The notes: a model not told the origin generated them from the sequence alone. A stretch of 64,000 nucleotides of DNA from a bacterium (GCA_019637795.1 JAHBUY010000001.1:517001-581000); one strand, 5' to 3'. Numbered from the stretch's first letter, positions 29,137 through 37,971 are shown. Program-made: numbers and translations.

Positions 29137-29451
29137 ATGCGCCGCCGACTTCGCCTGCTCGCCGCCGCGATGCTGCTGGCGGCGTCCGCCTGCGGTGACG
29201 GGACGTTGATCATCAGCTTCAACAGCGGCGTCATCGCCGGCCCGCCGCTGTGCCACGGCCCCGGCGGGCAGTTCGATCTGCGTCAGGCGGGCGGCCTGCA
29301 GGTGCTGGTGGTCATCACCAGCAGCACCACCATCATCCTCGCCAGCAGCGGCGGCGGCACCTGCGCCGATCTCGACGCCGGCCAACTGGTCGAGGTGCGC
29401 GGCCGCGACAGCGGCGGACAGATCGTCGCCTCCAGCATCACCGTCCGCTGA
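29137..29451 (+). CDS. Small lipoprotein (104 aa)
   Basis: The N-terminus MRRRLRLLAAAMLLAASAC is a lipoprotein signal with lipobox LLAASAC, so Cys19 is the lipidated residue. The mature part is about 85 residues of alternating beta-like strands (VLVVITSSTTIILASS, LVEVRGRD, QIVASSITVR), ending with a small OB- or beta-barrel-like feel. Two further Cys residues (PLCHG, GTCAD) may pair. I do not recognise the family. The protein would sit on the inner or outer membrane facing the periplasm. It converges on the formate dehydrogenase gene, whose stop is 54 bases away. Confidence 0.65.
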   Translation: MRRRLRLLAAAMLLAASACGDGTLIISFNSGVIAGPPLCHGPGGQFDLRQAGGLQVLVVITSSTTIILASSGGGTCADLDAGQLVEVRGRDSGGQIVASSITVR

Positions 29452-29505
29452 GGGCGGGCGCGGGCGCGGCTGCGCCGTTCGCGCCGGCCGGATGCGAGCG
29501 CGGCC

Positions 29506-32172
29506 CTACGCCTTGCTGATGCGGACCGCGGTGCGCTTGTACTCCGGGGTGTCGGTGCGGCGGTCGCGGTGCGGGCCGGTCAGCAGATTCACCCAGGTCG
29601 CCGGCTCGTTGAAGGTGGCGAAGAGCTCGCCCTCCCGCGGCGCGTCGTCGATGTGCAGCGGCAGCGTGGTGCTGCCGTAGCGACTGGCGATGCGCACCCG
29701 GTCGCCCTCGGCCAGCCCGTAGCGGGCGGCGTCCGGCGGCGAGATGTCGAGGCGGTCGCCGGGGCGGAGGACGCGGTTCGGCGTCCGCATGGTCATCGTG
29801 CCGGCGTTGAAGTGGTACAGCGAGCGGCCGGTGACCAGCAGCAGCGGATAGTCGGCCGACGTCTCCTCGGGCGACGGCCGATGCTCGATGCAGCGCAGCG
29901 CGGCGCGCGGCCCGGCGGTGAACGATTCGCCGTGCAGGCGCGCCGTGCCCGGATGCGCGGTGTCCGGACACGGCCACTGCAGCCCGCCGCCCTCGAGCCG
30001 CTCGTAGGTGATGCCGCGGCCGGCCGGCCAGACGGCGCGGACCTCCTCCCAGATCGCCGCCGCGGACGCGAACCCGAAGCCGTCGCCGCGACCGAGCGCC
30101 CGCGCCACGTCGCACAGCGGCGCCCAGTCCGGCCGCGCCTCGCCCGGCGGCGGCAGCACCTGGCGGACGCGCTGGATGCGCCGCTCCGCGTTCATGAACG
30201 TGCCGTCCTTCTCGAACGAGCAGGCCGACGGCAGCACGACGTGCGCGTAGGCGCGCGCCGTCTCGTTGAGGAAGATGTCCTGGACCACCAGCAGCTCGAG
30301 CGCCGCCAGGCTGCGGTGGCTGGCCGCGACGTCGGGATTGGTCGGCAGCACGTCGTACCCCATCGCCCACAACGCCTTCAGCTCGCCGCGCGCCGCCGCG
30401 TCCATCATCCCCGGCAGGCGCAGTCCGGGACGCGTCGGCAGCGGCGCGCCCCACGCCGCCGCGAAGCGCGGCGCCGCCTCGGCCAGGCGGGCGGAGCCGG
30501 TGAGCAGCGCCGGCTCGCACCCCATGTGCGCCGAGCCCTGGACGTTGTTCTGGCCGCGCAGCGGATTCACCCCGCTGCCGGGGCGGCCGACGTTGCCGGT
30601 GAGCAGCGCCAGGTTGGCGAGCGCGATCACCGCGTCGGTGCCCTGCACGTGCTCGGTCATGCCGAGGCCGTGGAAGGCGATGGCCGGCGTGTCGGCGGCG
30701 TAGCGGCGCGCCGCCTCGCGCAGCAGCGCCGGCGCCACGCCCGCCGCCGGCCCGACGTCCTCGGGGCGGAAGCGCAGCACGTGGGCGCGGAAGTCCTCCC
30801 AGCCGTCGACGCGCGCCCGCAGGAACGCCGCGTCGACCAACCCCGCCTCGACGATCGCGCACGCCAGGGCGTTGAGCACCGGCACGTTGGCGCCCGGGTG
30901 CAACGGCAGGTGCAGCGCGCCGGGCACGCGCGCCAGCTCGATGCGGCGCGGATCGATGACGATCAGGTTGGCGCCGGCGAGGGCGCGCTGGCGGATGCGG
31001 GCGCCGATCACCGGGTGGCCCTCGCTGGCGTTGGCGCCGCACACCAGGATGGTCCGCGCCAGCTCGATGTCGTCGAAGGCGCTGGTCGCCGCGCCGGTGC
31101 CGAAGACGTCGGCGAGGGCGGCGGCGGAGGGGGCATGGCAGACGCGGGCGCAGCAGTCGACGTTGTTGGTGCCGAGCGCGACGCGGGCGAACTTCTGGGC
31201 GACGTAGTTCTCCTCGTTGGTGGCGCGCGCCGAGCCGAGCACGCCGACCGCGTCGGCGCCGTGCCGGTCGACGATGGCGCGCAGGCGCGCCGCGGTGACG
31301 GCGATCGCCTCGGGCCAGGCGACGGCGCGCCAGCCCGCGTCGGTGCGCAGCAGCGGCGTCGTCAGGCGATCGCCGGCGGCGACGAAGTCGAAGGCGTAGC
31401 GGCCCTTCACGCACAGGTGTCCCTTGTTCACCGCCGCGTCCATCGCCGGCAGCGCCTGCACGATGCGGCCGTCGCGGGTGCCGACCTCGAGCTCGCAGCC
31501 GACGCCGCAGTACGGGCAGACGGTGCGCGTCAGGCGCGTCGGCACGCCGTGCTCGCGGACGCTCTGGTCCTGCAGCGCGCCGCTCGGGCAGGCGGTGACG
31601 CAGGCGCCGCAGGCCACGCAGGAGCTGGCGAGCAGCGTCGTGCCGGAGTCGGGCCGGATCACCGTCCGGTCGCCGCGCTCCCACGCCCGCCAGACGAACT
31701 GGCCCTGGAGGCCGTCGCAGATGCGAACGCAGCGGTAGCAGTCGATGCAGCGTCCCATGTCGACGTGGATGTAGGGGTGCGCGTCGTCCACCGGCGGCGC
31801 GTCGGCGCCGCCGCGCGCCGCGTCCGCCAGCCCGTAGGCGCCGACCAGCCGCGCCAGCTCCGAGGCCGCGGGGTCGCGCAGCGCGTCGGCCGGCTGGCGG
31901 CGCGCCAGCAGCTCCAGGGTGACGCGCCGGTGCGCCTCCAGCTCCGGCGAGCGCGTCCGCACCTCCATGCCGTCCTCGACCGCCGTCGCGCACGCCGGCA
32001 CCGGGTGCGCCACGCCGCCGACCTCGACCACGCACAGGCGGCAGGCCGGCTGCGGCGCCAACCGCGGGTCGTGGCACAGCGACGGCACGTCGCAGCCGAG
32101 CCGGCGCAGCAGCGGCAGCAGCAGATGCTCGCCGCTCACCTCGTGGATCCGCCCGTCGACTCGGATGCGCAT
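29506..32172 (-). CDS. Formate dehydrogenase catalytic (alpha) subunit, Cys-type, with N-terminal iron-sulfur domains
   Basis: The 888-residue protein has the domain order of soluble NAD-linked formate dehydrogenases. A [2Fe-2S] domain comes first (Cys33, Cys44, Cys47, Cys61), then a ferredoxin-like domain with two [4Fe-4S] sites (CIDCYRCVRIC at 142-152, CVACGACVTACP at 185-196). The molybdopterin domain has its own cluster, CPYCGVGC with Cys254, and the Mo/W ligand Cys345 in CARVCHAP, where others use selenocysteine. The C-terminal cap (about 760-880) has TGRSLYHFNAGTM. The start at 32172 is chosen because the ferredoxin fold begins there (MRIRVDGR), 9 codons inside the longest ORF. No beta/gamma (FdhB/G) genes or FdhD are adjacent, so electrons must go to a partner encoded elsewhere. 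Confidence 0.92.
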   Translation of the reverse strand: MRIRVDGRIHEVSGEHLLLPLLRRLGCDVPSLCHDPRLAPQPACRLCVVEVGGVAHPVPACATAVEDGMEVRTRSPELEAHRRVTLELLARRQPADALRDPAASELARLVGAYGLADAARGGADAPPVDDAHPYIHVDMGRCIDCYRCVRICDGLQGQFVWRAWERGDRTVIRPDSGTTLLASSCVACGACVTACPSGALQDQSVREHGVPTRLTRTVCPYCGVGCELEVGTRDGRIVQALPAMDAAVNKGHLCVKGRYAFDFVAAGDRLTTPLLRTDAGWRAVAWPEAIAVTAARLRAIVDRHGADAVGVLGSARATNEENYVAQKFARVALGTNNVDCCARVCHAPSAAALADVFGTGAATSAFDDIELARTILVCGANASEGHPVIGARIRQRALAGANLIVIDPRRIELARVPGALHLPLHPGANVPVLNALACAIVEAGLVDAAFLRARVDGWEDFRAHVLRFRPEDVGPAAGVAPALLREAARRYAADTPAIAFHGLGMTEHVQGTDAVIALANLALLTGNVGRPGSGVNPLRGQNNVQGSAHMGCEPALLTGSARLAEAAPRFAAAWGAPLPTRPGLRLPGMMDAAARGELKALWAMGYDVLPTNPDVAASHRSLAALELLVVQDIFLNETARAYAHVVLPSACSFEKDGTFMNAERRIQRVRQVLPPPGEARPDWAPLCDVARALGRGDGFGFASAAAIWEEVRAVWPAGRGITYERLEGGGLQWPCPDTAHPGTARLHGESFTAGPRAALRCIEHRPSPEETSADYPLLLVTGRSLYHFNAGTMTMRTPNRVLRPGDRLDISPPDAARYGLAEGDRVRIASRYGSTTLPLHIDDAPREGELFATFNEPATWVNLLTGPHRDRRTDTPEYKRTAVRISKA

Positions 32173-32259
32173 CGCTCGCCCTCGCCGGATCCTTCGCACA
32201 TCCCCGCCCGATTTGGAGGGGCGCGCGCCGGCGGCTGGGTCGTCCGCGGAAACGGGCTG

Positions 32260-32718
32260 CTAGGCCGGCGCGCGGACGGTCAGCACCGGCATGCGGGCGT
32301 GACGGACGACCTTCTCCGCCACCGAGCCGAGCACCAGGTGCGCGAGGCCCGTTTTCCCATGCGTGCCGAGCACGACGAGGTGGCAGCCGAGCGCCTCCGC
32401 GGCGCGCACGATCTCGCCCGCCAGGTCCGGCGGCTCGAGGCCGCCGTCGAAGACATGCACGTGGACCTCCTTCGCGGCGGGGAATCTCCGCTCGGCGAGC
32501 GCCCGCAGATGCCGGCGCGCCTCGCGGCGGATCTCGTCGCAGCGATGCTGGCGCCAGGCCGGCTCGCCGCCCGCATCGGTGACCGAGGAGATGTCGACCA
32601 CCGTCACCAGCTCCACGGCCGCGTCGAGCTGGCGCGCCAGCTCGGCAGCGACGCCGGCCGCCGCCTCGGCGCAGGGGGAGAAGTCGGTCGCGACGAGAAT
32701 CCGACGGAACGGTGTCAT
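32260..32718 (-). CDS. Universal stress protein (UspA family)
   Basis: The 152-residue protein has the Usp fold. The first strand RILVATDFSP lies at 6-15 and the ATP-binding loop pattern G-T-H-G-x-T-G-x(9)-G-S-V-A-x-K-V at about 118-138 (GTHGKTGLAHLVLGSVAEKVV). It probably binds ATP. Its ATG overlaps the end of the broken fructose bisphosphatase gene (TCATGA at 32715). It lies between formate dehydrogenase and a CBS-pair protein, a set often found together under energy or oxygen limitation. A second Usp gene lies at 56512. Confidence 0.93.
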   Translation of the reverse strand: MTPFRRILVATDFSPCAEAAAGVAAELARQLDAAVELVTVVDISSVTDAGGEPAWRQHRCDEIRREARRHLRALAERRFPAAKEVHVHVFDGGLEPPDLAGEIVRAAEALGCHLVVLGTHGKTGLAHLVLGSVAEKVVRHARMPVLTVRAPA

Positions 32719-32902
32719 GACGGCTCGCCGTGCGTCCTCAGGATCGCGACGTCGTCGCCGGTGTGGCTGATGTCGTGGTCGCGACCAGGCCGCGGCGCCG
32801 CCCGATCGCCTCGCCGACGCGCTCGATCAGGCGCCGCGACGGCTCGCGGTGGCCGCCGATCGACCCGATGTCCGCCTCGATCACGCTCGGTGTGCTCCTC
32901 AT
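32715..32902 (-). pseudogene. Relic of archaeal-type (class V) fructose-1,6-bisphosphate aldolase/phosphatase
   Basis: From ATG 32902 the frame reads SVIEADIGSIGGHREPSRRLIERVGEAI-like sequence, which matches the N-terminus of class V FBPases (Asp and His of ADIGSIGGH bind Mg). After about 40 codons the frame is lost. The family pattern resumes in the next frame as DISHTGDDVAILRTHGEP, where intact enzymes have ITHxGDDLxLIMTHTRGE. It then stops at 32715, overlapping the uspA start. Only about 60 of the usual 360-390 residues are left, with one frameshift near 32780. No further pieces are seen up to the CBS gene. Gluconeogenic function is therefore lost here. The interpretation rests on two short matching blocks in the right order and spacing. 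Confidence 0.75.
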
Positions 32903-33081
32903 TGGCCGGCCCTCGGCGCTGCCGCGCTCGTCGGATGATTGAGCAAGGCACGCGCCAGGCGTTGGCGGGCCGGGCCCATCCGCAGGCCCGGCATCGCTTC
33001 CCAGCGCTGCCATGCGGCGCATCCCGGGATTGGGAAGCGTCCCGATCGCGTCGTCAGCGCTATGCGGACGCGGTCGAGCGG

Positions 33082-33606
33082 TCAGTCGCGCCGCGGCGCC
33101 TTGGGGCGCGCGCCGCCGGTGGACGCGGACGGCGCGGCGTCGCCCGGCCGCGCCGCGAAGGCGCCCGTCTCGCGCGCCGCCTCGATCTCCTCGAGAACGC
33201 TGAAGGCCTCCAGCACGTCGCTGCGCGTGAGGATGCCGACGACGCGGCCGCCGTCGATCACCGGCAGCGCGCCGATGCGCAGGGTGCGCATCAGCCGCGC
33301 CGCGTCCGCCATCGAGCTGCCGACCGTGATCGCGGTGGGCTCGGGGCTCATCACCAGCTCCACCCGCACCGTCTGCGGATCGGCGGTCGGCACCGGCGGC
33401 CGCTTGCGGCGCGAGCTCGCCGCGTCGAAGACGGAGGGGAACGCGTCGCGCAGGTCGCGATCGGTGACGATGCCCACCAGACGCCCGTCGACGATCACCG
33501 GCAACTGATTGACCCGGTGCCGCTCCATCAGCTCGCGCGCGTGCTGGATCGAGTCGAGCGGCTTCACGGCGTGCACCGGGCTCTTCATCCATCGTCGGAC
33601 TTCCAT
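33082..33606 (-). CDS. CBS-domain pair protein
   Basis: The 174-residue protein is made of two CBS domains: about 5-60 (WMKSPVHAVKPLDSIQHARELM ... LVGIVTDRDL) and about 85-145 (VMSPEPTAITVGSSMADAARLM ... VVGILTRSDVLEAF). A 25-residue basic linker joins them (SSRRKRPP), and the tail is disordered and Pro/Ala/Arg-rich. CBS pairs bind adenine nucleotides and sense energy state. There is no attached enzyme, so it acts alone or on a partner. It is next to the broken FBPase and uspA on the same strand. The start has GAGG-type sequence (GAGGCAGCAA) before it. Confidence 0.92.
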   Translation of the reverse strand: MEVRRWMKSPVHAVKPLDSIQHARELMERHRVNQLPVIVDGRLVGIVTDRDLRDAFPSVFDAASSRRKRPPVPTADPQTVRVELVMSPEPTAITVGSSMADAARLMRTLRIGALPVIDGGRVVGILTRSDVLEAFSVLEEIEAARETGAFAARPGDAAPSASTGGARPKAPRRD

Positions 33607-33665
33607 TTGCTGCCTCCTCGTCTCTGGCGCCCCGGCCGCTGCCGCTCACCGCGCCGCGGCGCTGG

Positions 33666-34100
33666 TCACACCACTTCGATCTCGCACGCCAGCACCGGCC
33701 GCAGGGCCAGCGAGTTGGTGACCAGGCACGCGCGCTCCGCCTTCTCCAGCAGCCGCGCCGCCTTCTCGCGCTCCGCCTCGGCGGAGAGGACGAGATGGGC
33801 GCGCAATGCGATCGCGGTGAAGCGGGTGACGCCCTCGATGCGGTCGAGGGTGCCGTCGCCGTCGCAGGTCAGGCGCACCCAGGTGAGCTTCGAGGCCTGC
33901 GCGATGGCGCGGAAGGTGAGCACGAAGCAGGTCACCACCGCGCCGATCAGCAGGGTCTCCGGCGACCACTGGTCCCCCGGACCGCCGAACTGCGGCGGCG
34001 CAGCGGCAGCGAGCGGCGGCAAGCCGGCGCCGGTGACGGCGATCGCGCCATCGGCGCCACCCGAGCCCTGGACCCGATACTGGTGCGGAAGTGGATGCAT
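33666..34100 (-). CDS. OsmC/Ohr-family protein
   Basis: The 144-residue protein fits the OsmC-like fold: SPETLLIGAVVTCFVLTFRAIAQ has the conserved Cys (about 59) in the central helix, and a C-terminal CLVTNSLALRPVLACEIEV has a second Cys (about 127) where the peroxidatic pair lies. Ohr and OsmC use such a Cys pair to reduce organic hydroperoxides with lipoyl or thiol donors. The usual Glu/Arg partners are not obvious, so a role in peroxide defence is likely but not certain. It is upstream of the CBS gene in the same direction (59-base gap) and divergent from the dehydrogenase gene at 34289. Confidence 0.83.
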   Translation of the reverse strand: MHPLPHQYRVQGSGGADGAIAVTGAGLPPLAAAAPPQFGGPGDQWSPETLLIGAVVTCFVLTFRAIAQASKLTWVRLTCDGDGTLDRIEGVTRFTAIALRAHLVLSAEAEREKAARLLEKAERACLVTNSLALRPVLACEIEVV

Positions 34101-34288
34101 GCCCGGGAATCAAGCAAGCACCTTGCCCGAACCGACGTTCCCCACCAGCGCGGCGCTTCGCGACCGACGGAAGCGCTCGCGTCTCACTTCTCGGAAGATT
34201 CGCCGCCGCCACCCCCTCGGTGGGCGCGGCGCGAGCCCGCACGGCAATGGTCTCCGGATTGCTCCCGCGAACGATCGGGAGAACGGCG

Positions 34289-35389
34289 ATGGCGAGGCAG
34301 TCGGCAGAGGAGCTGGACGCGGCGAAGACGGTGCTGATCCGCGATCGACGCGAGGGGCTGGAGGCGATGGTCGTGGTCGACGACGTCGCCTGCGGACCAT
34401 CCATCGGCGGCATCCGCATGGCGCCGGACGTGACCCTCGAGGAGGTGGCGCGGCTCGCCCGGGCGATGACGCTCAAGAACGCGGCGGCGGGCCTGCCGCA
34501 CGGCGGCGGCAAGGCGGGAATCGTCGCCGATCCGCTCATGCCGGCGGAGAAGAAGGAGCGTCTGGTGCGGGCCTTCGGGCGGGCGATTCGCGGCCTGGAC
34601 GAGTACATCCCCGGCCCCGACATGGGCACCGACGAACGCTGCATGGCCTACCTGCACGACGAGATCGGGCGCGCCGCCGGACTGCCGCGCGTGCTGGGCG
34701 GCATCCCGCTCGACGAGATCGGCGCCACCGGCTTCGGCCTGGCCTGCTGCGCCGAGGTGGCGGCCGACTACGCCGGCATCGCGCTGCGCGGCGCGCGGGT
34801 CGCCGTGCAGGGATTCGGCGCCGTCGGCCGGCACGGGGCGCGCTTTCTCGCCGAGCGCGGCGCGCTGCTGGTGGCGGCGGCCGACAGCGGCGGCGCGGTG
34901 GTCAATCCCGATGGCCTCGATCTGGCGGCGCTGATCGCCTTCAAGGAAGAGCGGCGGTCGGTGCGCGACTTCCCCGGCGGGCGGCCACTGGCGAGCGACG
35001 ACCTGGTCGCCGTCGACTGCGACATCTGGATTCCCGCCGCTCGCCCCGACGTGCTGCGCGCCGACAACGCCGAACGGCTGCGCGCCAGGCTGGTGCTGCA
35101 GGGCGCCAACGTGCCGGCGACGGCCGAGGCGGAGGCGCGGCTGGACGCCCGCGGGATCGTCAGCGTCCCGGACTTCATCGCCAACGCCGGCGGCGTGATC
35201 TGCGCCGCGGTCGAGGTCCGGCACGGCAGCCAGGCCGAGGCGTTCGCGGTGATCGCCGACAAGATCCGCGACAACACCCGTGCCGTGCTCGAACGCGCGC
35301 GCCAGGCGCGCATCCTGCCGCGCGCCGCGGCCGACGAGCTGGCGCGGCAGCGACTCGAGGAAGCGGCGAGCTATCGGCGGCACCGGTGA
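34289..35389 (+). CDS. Glu/Leu/Phe/Val dehydrogenase family protein
   Basis: The 366-residue protein has the amino-acid dehydrogenase layout. The N-terminal substrate domain includes CGPSIGGIRM and MTLKNAAAGLPHGGGKAGI with the two catalytic lysines (Lys about 65 and 77). GPDMGTDERCM follows, then a Rossmann domain with VAVQGFGAVGRHGARFL. It ends PDFIANAGGVICAAVE, as in this family. The GGGK-A and ...NAAAGL pattern is nearer to leucine/valine-type dehydrogenases than to classical GDH. It links an amino acid to its 2-oxo acid and ammonia with NAD(P). ATG 34289 is chosen since homology starts there, with a CGGGAGA ribosome site; the 66 upstream codons have no family match. It is divergent from the OsmC gene. 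Confidence 0.9.
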   Translation: MARQSAEELDAAKTVLIRDRREGLEAMVVVDDVACGPSIGGIRMAPDVTLEEVARLARAMTLKNAAAGLPHGGGKAGIVADPLMPAEKKERLVRAFGRAIRGLDEYIPGPDMGTDERCMAYLHDEIGRAAGLPRVLGGIPLDEIGATGFGLACCAEVAADYAGIALRGARVAVQGFGAVGRHGARFLAERGALLVAAADSGGAVVNPDGLDLAALIAFKEERRSVRDFPGGRPLASDDLVAVDCDIWIPAARPDVLRADNAERLRARLVLQGANVPATAEAEARLDARGIVSVPDFIANAGGVICAAVEVRHGSQAEAFAVIADKIRDNTRAVLERARQARILPRAAADELARQRLEEAASYRRHR

Positions 35390-35712
35390 GAAGCGCCGCG
35401 GCCGTGCGACGCCGCAACATGGCGATCCTGTCCACCTGCGACATCCGCGCGGGAGCGCCGCCCTCCAGGTTGTGCCGGAGCTGGCCGGGCGCCCAGTCGC
35501 GAACCGGGGGGCGGACGGAGCGGCCGGCGGGCGGCCAGGCAACGTCAGTCGATGACGTATCGGCATCCTCGCGCGCGGCGCCGGGTCGGCGCGGGGAAGC
35601 GCTCGCATGCCGGGCTCCGGGCGCGGCGCCAACGCCGCGCCGGTGCGTGCCCATGCGGCATTCTGTGCGCTGCCGCCGGTCGCGGGGAGGCCGCGACGGG
35701 ACGTGGCGCGGC
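35390..35712. other. Intergenic between convergent genes, nothing recognised
   Basis: There are 323 bases between the stops of the dehydrogenase (plus) and the dockerin-like protein (minus). Several GC-rich short inverted repeats occur (for example around 35610-35640, GGCGCGGCGCCAACGCCGCGCC), which may end both transcripts. I see no convincing coding frame, tRNA or known RNA motif. Confidence 0.4.
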
Positions 35713-36534
35713 CTACTGGACCTGGAACGTGGCGGTGATCTGGTTGCTCAGGTGGCCGGCGGCATCGGAGGCGCGCACCGCCGCGGCGCAGGTGCCGAAC
35801 GGCAGCGGGCTGGCGGCGATCGGCGAGGTGGTCTGGATGGAATTGATCAGCCGGTTGCCCGGCACCAGCGCGGTGCAGGTCTGTTGCGGCTCGAGCGGCG
35901 CGCAGGTGATGGCAATGCAGATGCGGTTGATGTCACCGTTCAGGTCGGACACGCCGAAGCGGAAGGCGATGGTGCCGGACCGCGACACCGGATTGGGGAG
36001 GACGGTGAGGTTGCACAGCACCGGCAGCGGCGAGACCAGGCCGCCGCAGACGCTCATCGGGATGGTCGGCGTGCGTGTCGCCGTCGTGGTCGGCTTCGTC
36101 GTGCGGGTCGGCGTCGGGGTCGGGCTGTCGGACGCCGCCGGCGTCACGGTAGCGCTGGCGACCGGCGTCACGGTAGCGCTGGCGACCGGCGTCGCCGACG
36201 CGGTGGCGGTCGGCGGGGCGGTCGGCGGCGCCACGCCGCAGCCGTAGAGCAGATTGCTCACCCCGGCGATCAGCTCGCCGATCGCGACCATGCCGTCGCC
36301 GCCGTCGCGATCGAACGCCGGGCAGACGTCCAGCGGGGCGCTGCCGAGGGCGATGTTGACGCCGGTAATCAGCTCGCCGACGGTGACCACCCGGTCGCGA
36401 TTGCAGTCGCCGACACAGACCGCGTCGCCCGCTTCCGCCGTCGGCGGCAGCGGCGAGGCGACGGCCTGGAGCGCGAGGACGATGAGGCCAAGGCGCAGAG
36501 CGGCGAAGGATCCGTTGCTCGGCTCACCGCTCAT
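35713..36534 (-). CDS. Secreted protein with N-terminal dockerin-like pair, Thr/Pro linker and a beta-domain
   Basis: The 273-residue protein begins with a signal segment (about 10-35, ending TAEAG). A dockerin-like Ca-binding pair comes next (about 40-98): CVGDCNRDRVVTVGELITGVNIALG and, 15 residues on, CPAFDRDGGDGMVAIGELIAGV..LLYGC. A Thr/Pro/Ala-rich linker of about 55 residues contains a direct repeat (ASATVTP twice), and a C-terminal beta domain with four Cys (about 165-273) completes the chain. Here the Ca-binding module leads, whereas it ends the protein at 3495. The start at 36534 has GGAGG just upstream. It follows the pilin-like genes on the same strand after 186 bases that contain a stable hairpin. 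A surface or released protein is likely; the partner is unknown. Confidence 0.75.
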   Translation of the reverse strand: MSGEPSNGSFAALRLGLIVLALQAVASPLPPTAEAGDAVCVGDCNRDRVVTVGELITGVNIALGSAPLDVCPAFDRDGGDGMVAIGELIAGVSNLLYGCGVAPPTAPPTATASATPVASATVTPVASATVTPAASDSPTPTPTRTTKPTTTATRTPTIPMSVCGGLVSPLPVLCNLTVLPNPVSRSGTIAFRFGVSDLNGDINRICIAITCAPLEPQQTCTALVPGNRLINSIQTTSPIAASPLPFGTCAAAVRASDAAGHLSNQITATFQVQ

Positions 36535-36562
36535 GCCTCCATCCCCTCCTCCAGGCTCCGGC

Positions 36563-36588
36563 CCGGCGTCTGGCGAGCCAGGCGCCGG
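36563..36588 (-). repeat. Stable hairpin in the pilin/dockerin intergenic stretch
   Basis: CCGGCGTCTGGC and GCCAGGCGCCGG pair over about 11 bp (one T-G pair) around a four-base CGAG loop. It sits 29 bases before the dockerin-like start and about 130 bases after the PilX-like stop. No T-run is present. It may protect or end the pilin transcript, or lie in the leader of the next gene. Confidence 0.4.
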
Positions 36589-36720
36589 TCGTCTGCTGTC
36601 GCATCTCAGATCGGCCCCCGGCTGTCGAGCCGAGCGCGGGCAGGGGGACCCATGGGGGCAGAGGACGCGGGGTCGCCTTGGCGGATTGCGTGCGGCCGGC
36701 CGAGCCGACCCCACCTCGCC

Positions 36721-37971
36721 TCAGGGTGGCGTCCACTGCGCCGTGAGGCGCAGTGGACCGGGGGTGCTCATGACCGTGCGCAGCGATTGATCGAAGTGGA
36801 TGGTGGCATTGCCGACCATGCTGATGGCATTGCCGTCGAAGGCGCCGTACAGGACTCCGTTGCCGTTCAGCGACAGCGTCGACTGCGGCGCGTAGATGGT
36901 GCCGGCGAAGGTGCTGTTGCCCGAGTAGGTGACGGCGGCGCCGCCGACCTGGACCAGGCTGAAGTTGCTCGGCAGGCCGCTGGTATTGACGATGCCGTTG
37001 CCGCCGATCGACGCCGCGCCGGTGACGTACAGCGCGATCGGCCCCTTGCTCACGTCGGCGGTCAGCGAGGCGCCGCCGCTGATGTCCAGGCTGGTGGCCA
37101 CGTAGGTGCCGGCGGTCAGGGTCTGCTTGGCGCCGCCGCTGAGCTTGATCGCCCCGAGGTTGACCGCGCCCGCCGGAACCGCCGCCGCCGGCAGCAGGCG
37201 CGTCGCCGCGGACTGCTGTCTGAGGCCGCTGACCGTACCGCCGGTGGCGCTGCCGTTCGGACCGGCGATGGCGTTGCCCTTGATGACGGCGTTGGGGCCG
37301 AGGGTGATGTCGCCGTTGCTGCCGACGTCGCCGGTGTTGAACACGTTGCTGCCACCGTAACCGCCCAGGCTGGCGTCGTAGCCGTCGGTCACCCCGTTGC
37401 CGCCGATGCTGACGTACTCGGCGCCGAACAGGGCGGCGGTGAAGAGCGAGGCCTGCGAACGCACCAGGAGCGCGCCGACCCGGCGCTGCGTCGTGCCGAC
37501 GGTCGCCGTCGCCACCACCTCCCAGGTCTCCGGCTGGTAGGCGATCAGCGACGACTCGACGCTGTAGGTGCCGGCGCCGAGGGCCTGCTGGCTGAGCGAC
37601 TTCTTGTAGCTCGCCACCATGCCCGTGCGCGCCTGACCGAGCAGGTCCTTGTAGGCGTCGGGATGGTTCCCCGGCAGGATCACCGCCGCGCTGTTCGCCG
37701 CCAGCTTCACCGGCACGCCGGCGGTGACCAGGGAGCTGGCGGGGAGGCGATAGTCGGCGCTGTCGAACCAACGCACGGCGCGCGCGATGGCGCCCTGGGC
37801 GAGCGCCTCGGCGGCGAGGCGCTGGCGGTCTCGGCCGCTGGCCTGGATCTGGCGCAGGACCAGGCCGTGCACGCCGGCGGCGATGACCAGCAGCACGACG
37901 AGAAAGCCGAGCGCGAAGACCATGATCGAACCGCGCTCATTGCCGCTCCGCTGTCCTCGACGCCGTGTCAT
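36721..37971 (-). CDS. PilX-like pilus assembly protein with long beta-rich C-terminal part
   Basis: The 416-residue protein starts with a short basic lead and one hydrophobic helix (about 15-38, [29 protein letters not shown]-like), in the manner of the PilX N-terminal domain. Next is an alpha/beta region with the GTYSVESSLI..W.VVATATVGTTQRRV pattern. From about residue 165 a Gly/Asn/Ser-rich parallel-beta stretch appears (SIGGNGVTDG, GSNGDITLGPNAVIKGNAIAG, ...NGVLYGAFDG...), like a polymer-forming or bactofilin-like helix. It is probably a minor pilin-associated tip or cell-surface protein. It overlaps the upstream PilW-like gene by 4 bases (ATGA) and is the last of four coupled pilin-type genes. 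Confidence 0.78.
   Translation of the reverse strand: MTRRRGQRSGNERGSIMVFALGFLVVLLVIAAGVHGLVLRQIQASGRDRQRLAAEALAQGAIARAVRWFDSADYRLPASSLVTAGVPVKLAANSAAVILPGNHPDAYKDLLGQARTGMVASYKKSLSQQALGAGTYSVESSLIAYQPETWEVVATATVGTTQRRVGALLVRSQASLFTAALFGAEYVSIGGNGVTDGYDASLGGYGGSNVFNTGDVGSNGDITLGPNAVIKGNAIAGPNGSATGGTVSGLRQQSAATRLLPAAAVPAGAVNLGAIKLSGGAKQTLTAGTYVATSLDISGGASLTADVSKGPIALYVTGAASIGGNGIVNTSGLPSNFSLVQVGGAAVTYSGNSTFAGTIYAPQSTLSLNGNGVLYGAFDGNAISMVGNATIHFDQSLRTVMSTPGPLRLTAQWTPP

Noticed and set aside
36535-36720. Possible c-di-GMP riboswitch before the dockerin-like gene
   Set aside because: A stable hairpin is present, but the GEMM core pattern is absent.
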